Shown here: positions 22,444 through 26,327 of the stretch, piece by piece
Layout: every line of letters begins with the position of its first letter
Position numbering within the stretch: position 1 is the stretch's first letter
Origin: Branchiostoma floridae
Taxonomy: Eukaryota > Chordata > Leptocardii > Amphioxiformes > Branchiostomatidae
Assembly (NCBI RefSeq): GCF_000003815.2
Contig: NC_049987.1
Location: 3,050,650-3,076,976, forward strand
Direction of reading: 5' to 3'
Length of the DNA: 26,327 nucleotides
Notes under the pieces: generated by a model
What the model was told of the DNA's origin: nothing
The model's input: only the letters and a program-made list of their open reading frames with translations
Database searches by the model: none
Program-made: the position numbers and the translations under genes

Positions 22444-22455
22444 TCTCTGCGGCTA

Positions 22456-22464
22456 CCCTGCTAG
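22456..22464. repeat. Right target-site duplication CCCTGCTAG
   Basis: Exact repeat of 10847-10855. Other 208-bp units do not carry a second adjacent copy of this word, so it is best explained by staggered target cleavage. Confidence 0.8.
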
Positions 22465-22488
22465 TAAGATGTTACGTGTACTTCGTTG

Positions 22489-22875
22489 TTTACATCAACT
22501 TTATTCCCCCACCGATCGAAAACTAGAGCATAGGGTACATTGTCACTAATGTCGTTACATTTGAACCTAAAGGACTTTTGTTCTGCGGAATCAAAATTCA
22601 ATTTGGTCAAGTTTAAGCTGTGATATCTTAAAATTTCTGCGGTAACCTAGGTAGGGGCCCCTCCCCTCATGTGGGGCCATGCGTATTTATGGACCATTGT
22701 TTACATCGACTTTACGCGCCCATAGATAGAAAACTAAGGCATGCAGTAAAATGTGACTACTGTCGTTACATCTCTGTTTATGGGCTTTCTTTTGGTGGTA
22801 ACAAAATTCAAATTGGTCAAGGTTACGCCGAGATATGACCAAATTCCGGGGGGAAGGTAGGTAGGGGCCCCTCCC
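22489..22875. repeat. About 208-bp tandem units of element B (copy 2)
   Basis: Two units start at about 22489 and 22699 (spacing 210) with 'TTGTTTACATC' and end in 'GTAGGGGCCCCTCCCC'. Each shares the core 'AAATTGGTCAAGGTTA' and 'CCGAGATAT' with 6974-7155 and 10672-10855. Confidence 0.8.
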
Positions 22876-23000
22876 CTTTTTTAACATCATATGTAGTTCA
22901 CGTATCGGTAGACTTCCCTGTCTATTATCTACTTAAATTCTACCAAACAGCCCATCCAAATCTACGATACATCTTACTTACCTCCTTTCAACTGATTCCT

Positions 23001-23326
23001 NNNNNNNNNNNNNNNNNNNNNNNNNNNNNNNNNNNNNNNNNNNNNNNNNNNNNNNNNNNNNNNNNNNNNNNNNNNNNNNNNNNNNNNNNNNNNNNNNNNN
23101 NNNNNNNNNNNNNNNNNNNNNNNNNNNNNNNNNNNNNNNNNNNNNNNNNNNNNNNNNNNNNNNNNNNNNNNNNNNNNNNNNNNNNNNNNNNNNNNNNNNN
23201 NNNNNNNNNNNNNNNNNNNNNNNNNNNNNNNNNNNNNNNNNNNNNNNNNNNNNNNNNNNNNNNNNNNNNNNNNNNNNNNNNNNNNNNNNNNNNNNNNNNN
23301 NNNNNNNNNNNNNNNNNNNNNNNNNN
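23001..23326. other. Assembly gap (Ns)
   Basis: 326 undetermined bases inside the tandem-unit region of element B copy 2. The gap probably reflects unresolved 208-bp repeats; its size may be arbitrary. Any open frame across it is meaningless. Confidence 0.99.
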
Positions 23327-23335
23327 AAAAATCAA

Positions 23336-23480
23336 AGCATTCCATAAAACGTCATTTCAATCGAGGCATGGCCATTTAATGAGCTTCCATTTGGTGGAAA
23401 CTAATTTTAGATTGGTGAAGGCAAAGCCGAGATATGTCGCAAATTCTGTCGAGAAGTCATAGGGGCCCCCTCCCCAGTCC
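23336..23480. repeat. Partial 208-bp unit after the gap
   Basis: Contains 'GTGGAAACTAATTTTAGATT', 'GGCAAAGCCGAGATATGTC' and 'AGGGGCCCCCTCCCC', the 3' two-thirds of the unit, confirming that the array continued through the gap. Confidence 0.7.
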
Positions 23481-23569
23481 TGTATATTAATGAATAAGCT
23501 AGTGTAACACCATGCGAAACGGTGGGGTTTCTCGTCGATTTTCTACATTTCATCCTCTTACCAGCTTAC

Positions 23570-23857
23570 CCAAACTTACACCATACATTCCTCACCTCCT
23601 TCCGACTAAAACTTGACCGATGGCCGGTCGCGTCTTCTTCTTGGGTAGGCAAAAACTCCCAAAAGATGCTCGCTTTAGCGAGACCCCAACAATGGCGGAC
23701 ACTCAGCTCGCAGACCGGCTAAGAATTCAATCTTTGCGTCAAGGGCACTGATTGGTCGGCCTGTGACGAAAGCTGGACTGCTGACCAATAGGAAGGTCAA
23801 AAAGCTAGACTAAAAGCTAGACTCCTGACCAATGAGAAACCTGGAAAGCTAGACTCC
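23570..23857 (-). promoter_or_regulatory. CCAAT-rich upstream block of element B (copy 2)
   Basis: Homologous to about 7230-7490 of copy 1 (shared 'CACCTCCTTCC.ACT', 'ACAATGGCGGAC' and 'CTGACCAATGAGAAACCTGG'-type text). It has ATTGG/CCAAT at about 23750, 23786 and 23829 and repeats of AAAGCTAGACT. Copy 1 continues into its terminal hairpin; here U1-like sequence follows instead. Confidence 0.4.
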
Positions 23858-23861
23858 GTGC

Positions 23862-23960
23862 ACCCGGCTGAGTTTTGGATCTGCGATCGATCACCCCAAA
23901 TGCGGGTAACTCGGCTGCGTAATTTATGATAGTGGGGGTCTGCGTTCGCGCTAACCCCCG
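23862..23960 (+). pseudogene. U1 snRNA-derived fragment, 5'-truncated
   Basis: From 'CACCCCAAATGCGGGTAACTCG' onward (given in parts: CCCCAAATGCGGG, GTAACTCG) it matches U1 stem-loop III, the Sm-site region (GTAATTTATGATAG) and stem-loop IV (GTGGGGGTCTGCGTTCGCGC). The part left of 23893 resembles U1 stem-loop II only loosely and the 5' end is missing, so it cannot make U1. Confidence 0.75.
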
Positions 23961-24311
23961 CCCTTACAATCCAAAAGCAGGTTGCACCTACACTACGCAC
24001 TCACGCAAACGCTTTGGCCGCCGCTGTCTCAAATCCATTACCACGCCCTCTCCCAAGGCGTAGTACAGTAGCCGCTAAAGGCGGGGTGCCTTTCCCTTCG
24101 GAAGTGGAAGGCGTGCTCTCCCGGTGGCTACCGTGTTACGCCTTGGAAGAGGGCGGATAAATGGATTAGATACAACGGCGGCAAGCGGTTTGTTGACATT
24201 CCTTTCCTCCAGGTGTACCTGTTCTTGGAACGCGTTGCCAGGGATTTACATCACAGAGAACAAACGCATTCTACTACAGCTGTACCCGTTCTAGAGATTC
24301 AAAGTTGGACA
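23893..24311 (+). repeat. 419-bp identical direct repeat, copy 1
   Basis: It matches 25313-25731 base for base as far as I can compare by eye, offset 1,420. It includes the U1 3' part, a possible snRNA 3' box (CAATCCAAAAGCAGG), and a long hairpin. The sequence left of 23893 is diverged while the rest is identical, which suggests recent duplication or gene conversion. Confidence 0.85.
24006..24192. repeat. 187-bp imperfect hairpin, copy 1
   Basis: The arms pair along nearly the whole length: CAAACGCTTTGGCCGCCGC with GGCGGCAAGCGGTTTG, AATCCATTACCACGCCCTC with GAGGGCGGATAAATGGATT, CAAGGCGTA with TACGCCTTG, and GTAGCC with GGCTAC, closing near CCCTTCGGAAG. It could be a fold-back MITE inserted 3' of a U1 gene, or a structured RNA. 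No coding sequence. Confidence 0.8.
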
Positions 24312-24568
24312 AGCTTTGTGTATCTTTTGTTTGAAACATACATACATTAGTTACGTTGCCTCCGCGTCACACGGATCACTCCGCACGCCCGGACTTCTTT
24401 ACGGAAAGGTCCCAATCCGCGTTTAGGCGCCCACAGTATTGATTAAGAAAGGAAAAGCTAGAGAAACAAAATATATCCATCGCAGAGGTGAGTACATAAC
24501 GCACTCGCTCTACGGAACCAAATCTTAAGGGGTAAACAAGGATTCGTAGGCATTTCGTGTGTGAGCGT
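24312..24568. other. Non-coding stretch, no gene seen
   Basis: Unique sequence with one donor-like CAGAG|GTGAGTAC near 24480 on the plus strand and nothing else recognisable. It starts at the point where the second repeat copy is interrupted by the LTR element. Confidence 0.4.
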
Positions 24569-24759
24569 AGATGGTGGGGTGGAACGTACGGTAGTGCAAT
24601 GCAGTCTAGCAAGTCTAGCTTTTTGCCCATTCATTCCTCCAACCTTGTTTGTTTAAATCATTTCTACGCTACCGTCGATGGAAAACTAACTTACACCATG
24701 AAACTTCACTACAGTCGATACATGAACATCGAGGGCTTCGATTTTTAATACGCACTATA
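24569..24759. mobile_element. Element B fragment flanked by 15-bp direct repeats
   Basis: It contains the right-end text of element B ('GGTGGAACGTACGGTAGTGC', 'AATGCAGTCTAGC') fused to part of a 208-bp unit ('GTCGATGGAAAACTAAC', 'CGATACATGAACATCGAGG'). TTCGTGTGTGAGCGT occurs on each side (24554-24568 and 24760-24774). Confidence 0.6.
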
Positions 24760-24774
24760 TTCGTGTGTGAGCGT

Positions 24775-25071
24775 GTGGCTAAGGGGGGGGGGGGATATTT
24801 ACCATGACGCTTCACCGCCTATACCCGTGAACCTGTAATGCACAAGCATGAACCATTTTACTAAGAGGCGGGTCAATCGTCACCTGTCTACGGTAACGTT
24901 TTTAACGGCAAATATAAAGTCTTGTCGATTGTGGCGTCAGAGGGCAAGCCTACTGGCGTTTATGGAAAGAAATATCGTAAGGAAATTGGAAAGTTGTGTC
25001 CTTGTTCAATGCACCACAGCCAGAATCGCGGCTTCTACGTCACGTGCAACACAGACAAGCCGCTAGACAGC
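24775..25071. other. 5' flank of U1-like gene; no clear gene
   Basis: A G-run (about 24783-24793) and about 280 bp of unassigned sequence. An open frame runs from about 24860 across the U1 5' end to 25110; because its end coincides with U1 sequence I regard it as chance. If the U1 gene was once active its proximal promoter element should lie about 50-60 bp upstream of 25072, but I cannot recognise one. Confidence 0.35.
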
Positions 25072-25380
25072 ATACTTACCTGGCAGAGATGGCACGTTGA
25101 TCATGAATGACACATCCCTTTTTCTTTCCTTCTTCTCTTGTATGTTCTTTGAAATGATGTAAAAAAAAAAATGAAAACAGTGAAAAAACGTCTTGTCTCT
25201 CTTGTCTAGTTTTCTTTCTTTTTTGATTTTGTTATACCCCCATTAAAAACGGGACGTCCGTCCAGAGCGAGGGTTGGCCATTGCACACCCGGCCAGCTTG
25301 ACCTTTGCGATTACCCCAAATGCGGGTAACTCGGCTGCGTAATTTATGATAGTGGGGGTCTGCGTTCGCGCTAACCCCCG
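25072..25380 (+). pseudogene. U1 snRNA-like gene with a 145-bp insertion
   Basis: U1 snRNA pairs with 5' splice sites in the spliceosome. The first 15 bases, ATACTTACCTGGCAG (25072-25086), equal the U1 5' end, including the splice-site-pairing ACTTACCTG. TTGATCATGAA (about 25098-25108) matches the U1-70K-binding loop region. After CATCCC (to 25118) a T-rich 145-bp block intervenes, and U1 resumes at AGAGCGAGGG (25264). Loop II ATTGCACACCC (U1A site), stem-loop III, an Sm-like AATTTATGA and stem-loop IV follow, ending near 25380. Stem changes are paired (TTACCC/GGGTAA instead of TTTCCC/GGGAAA). The length is 309 bp against about 164 for U1. It is either a pseudogene or a U1 relative with an expansion between stem-loops I and II. 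Confidence 0.7.
25119..25263. other. T/A-rich insertion between U1 stem-loops I and II
   Basis: 145 bp of pyrimidine-rich sequence with an A11 run (about 25161-25171). It shows no GT-AG limits, no clear inverted ends and no obvious flanking duplication, so its origin is unknown. Confidence 0.55.
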
Positions 25381-25731
25381 CCCTTACAATCCAAAAGCAG
25401 GTTGCACCTACACTACGCACTCACGCAAACGCTTTGGCCGCCGCTGTCTCAAATCCATTACCACGCCCTCTCCCAAGGCGTAGTACAGTAGCCGCTAAAG
25501 GCGGGGTGCCTTTCCCTTCGGAAGTGGAAGGCGTGCTCTCCCGGTGGCTACCGTGTTACGCCTTGGAAGAGGGCGGATAAATGGATTAGATACAACGGCG
25601 GCAAGCGGTTTGTTGACATTCCTTTCCTCCAGGTGTACCTGTTCTTGGAACGCGTTGCCAGGGATTTACATCACAGAGAACAAACGCATTCTACTACAGC
25701 TGTACCCGTTCTAGAGATTCAAAGTTGGACA
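25313..25731 (+). repeat. 419-bp identical direct repeat, copy 2
   Basis: Matches 23893-24311. Its right edge, TTGGACA, is where the LTR starts; copy 1 continues there as TTGGACAAGCTTTG, so copy 1 shows the sequence before the retrotransposon insertion. Confidence 0.85.
25426..25612. repeat. 187-bp imperfect hairpin, copy 2
   Basis: Identical to 24006-24192. The two copies are in direct orientation 1,420 bp apart. Confidence 0.8.
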
Positions 25732-25921
25732 TGTTAGTTTACTTAGTTTAGAATAATCCACCCCCCTCACGAATGGTACAGTCCGGTTCTGGAATGTTCT
25801 TTGTGGAGTGACCTTGAGTGAATACACATGCAGGACTGACTCGTGAGTACGTGTGTCAGCGTGTTTATTGGACATCCATGTATATCCCTAAGTTAAGAGG
25901 GAGCAGGAAGTCAGATTAACA
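25732..25921 (+). repeat. 5' LTR, 190 bp
   Basis: Begins TGTTA and ends TAACA, the usual TG...CA inverted ends. It is followed by two bases and the primer-binding site. The partner LTR lies outside the window, so the limits rest on the end motif and the primer site. Confidence 0.75.
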
Positions 25922-25923
25922 AA

Positions 25924-25935
25924 TGGTAGCAGAGG
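25924..25935 (+). promoter_or_regulatory. Primer-binding site for initiator-Met tRNA
   Basis: TGGTAGCAGAGG is exactly complementary to the last 12 bases of metazoan initiator-Met tRNA including CCA (...CCTCTGCTACCA). It lies two bases after the LTR, the standard position for priming minus-strand reverse transcription. Confidence 0.85.
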
Positions 25936-26032
25936 GTGCAACTCTAGACAGTTAGAGTCAACGGTCCGGGTCGACAGTGCCCGATTTCTCGGACGTTTTC
26001 TGTGCACCGGCTTCGAAGACGACCTTTCCAAG

Positions 26033-26327
26033 ATGGCGACGTGTGAACGGACTCGTCTCCCACTCTTCGATCTTACTCTTAAAACTTACGAGCAATACAG
26101 ATTTGAAATCCAGTGTTGGAACCAGGTGACAAAGATTCCCAAGAAACAACGTGGCATCGAGATCCTTCTCAGTCTTCCCGAAGGGCCGAAGGATGAGTTT
26201 GGGACAAGGGAATTCCTCTCCTCCCGGCTTGCCATGGAGGACCTGACGGCCGAGGACGGCTATGACAAAGTTCTCGCCAAACTGGATGACATCTCCGGCG
26301 TGACGATACGGGAAGATTATGAAGAAC
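26033..26327 (+). CDS. Gag-like protein of LTR retrotransposon, partial
   Basis: Starts ATGGCGACG at 26033 and stays open to the window end (98 codons plus one base). 'YEQYRFEIQCWNQVTKI', 'GIEILLSLPEG' and 'DGYDKVLAKLD' resemble the N-terminal Gag helices I remember from invertebrate retrotransposons, where a Trp-containing segment is followed by a LPE motif and a 'L...LD' segment. Gag would form the particle that houses reverse transcription. The 97-nt leader after the primer site is normal. No break is seen in the visible part. Confidence 0.7.
   Translation, partial: MATCERTRLPLFDLTLKTYEQYRFEIQCWNQVTKIPKKQRGIEILLSLPEGPKDEFGTREFLSSRLAMEDLTAEDGYDKVLAKLDDISGVTIREDYEE

Larger units (their letters stand above)
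10856..22455. mobile_element. 11.6-kb DNA transposon with RecQ helicase and DDE-like transposase
   Basis: Exactly 11,600 bp, bounded by TAGCCGC/GCGGCTA, about 620-bp inverted repeats and a perfect 9-bp direct duplication. It carries two convergent, apparently intact genes: a RecQ-type helicase (11547-14467, plus) and a 995-aa transposase with zinc and PHD fingers (21969-14494, minus). Each gene starts close to a TIR that supplies promoter motifs. I recall helicase-bearing members of the Academ superfamily ('AcademH') with large transposases, and the overall plan fits that. However, I recall Academ duplications as 3-4 bp, not 9, so assignment stays open. One later MITE sits in a transposase intron; otherwise the element shows no decay in its coding parts. 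Confidence 0.85.
21838..22455 (-). repeat. Right terminal inverted repeat (about 618 bp)
   Basis: Reverse complement of 10856-11483. Unlike the left copy, its inner end is the working 5' part of transposase exon 1, including the ATG at 21969. It contains TGACGTCA at 22161-22168, the GC box complement CCCCGCCC at 22144-22151 and CAAGATGGCCGCC at about 22187-22199. An in-frame 67-codon reading exists in both TIRs but has no ATG at its start, so I do not call it a gene. Confidence 0.85.
7590..23857 (-). mobile_element. Element B, copy 2, split by two nested insertions
   Basis: The segments are 7590-7787, 9655-10855 and 22456-23857. Joined in that order they follow copy 1: 3' tail, minisatellite, coding exons, about 208-bp units, then a CCAAT block. 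The 7787/9655 junction matches uninterrupted sequence of copy 1 at about 5130-5160 (CAATTAA, then CAAGA, then ACTTTGCCGC). The 10855/22465 junction restores one 208-bp repeat period. Most of the transposase region is deleted here. The right limit is set where U1-like sequence begins. Confidence 0.65.
25732..26327 (+). mobile_element. LTR retrotransposon, 5' end, runs out of window
   Basis: A 5' LTR, a primer-binding site and a gag start follow each other in canonical order. The target duplication is probably GGACA (25727-25731), to be confirmed beyond the window. It inserted into the second 419-bp repeat. The short LTR and initiator-Met primer fit Copia- or Gypsy-type elements; pol is not visible, so the superfamily is undecided. 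Confidence 0.8.

Noticed and set aside
22974-23345. Long minus-strand open frame
   Set aside because: It consists almost wholly of undetermined bases in the assembly gap.
24860-25110. Open frame rich in Cys and Lys ending just after 25100, initially taken for a terminal exon
   Set aside because: Its last 39 bases are the U1 snRNA 5' end read through in one frame, and no splice partner was found.
1-26327. CRISPR arrays, bacterial operons, tRNA or rRNA genes
   Set aside because: No regularly spaced repeats of CRISPR type, no ribosome-binding pattern and no tRNA or rRNA signatures were seen; introns and transposon types are those of an animal genome.

Overview
This window looks like eukaryotic, intron-containing invertebrate DNA. 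The style of its repeats suggests a lancelet (Branchiostoma), but that is from memory and no species marker is present. I see no complete ordinary host gene. Nearly everything that can be read is transposon-derived, and the insertions are nested deeply enough to be put in order.

Region by region: 1-4980 is mostly featureless, with one old MITE (about 1025-1217) and one weak CpG-rich promoter/first-exon candidate (about 1590-1960). From 4981 two adjacent degraded copies of one transposon family ('element B', coding strand minus) fill most of the window. Copy 1 is about 4981-7590. Copy 2 starts near 7590 and runs to about 23857, but is split by two later insertions: a 1,867-bp element flanked by TTAA (7788-9654, itself holding another repeat at 7846-8901) and an 11,600-bp DNA transposon (10856-22455).

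The 11.6-kb transposon is the centre of interest. It has about 620-bp terminal inverted repeats, a perfect 9-bp flanking duplication (CCCTGCTAG) and a hairpin near each end. It carries two convergent genes whose stops lie 26 bp apart: a 6-exon, 419-aa RecQ-type helicase (plus strand) and a 13-exon, 995-aa DDE-like transposase with tandem PHD fingers (minus strand). I spliced both by hand. Every intron is GT-AG, every junction keeps frame and no stop interrupts either protein, so the element looks intact and young. Each gene lies just inside one TIR, which supplies a GC box, a CRE and a YY1-like site, so the TIRs probably act as promoters. It resembles helicase-bearing Academ-type transposons as I remember them, but a 9-bp target duplication does not fit what I recall of that group.

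Right of 22456 come the rest of element B (about 208-bp tandem units, an assembly gap at 23001-23326, a CCAAT-rich block), then two U1 snRNA-derived segments sharing a 419-bp identical direct repeat with a 187-bp hairpin. The second U1 copy has a 145-bp insertion between stem-loops I and II. At the right edge an LTR retrotransposon begins (190-bp LTR, initiator-Met primer site, partial Gag) and runs out of the window; it inserted into the second U1-linked repeat.
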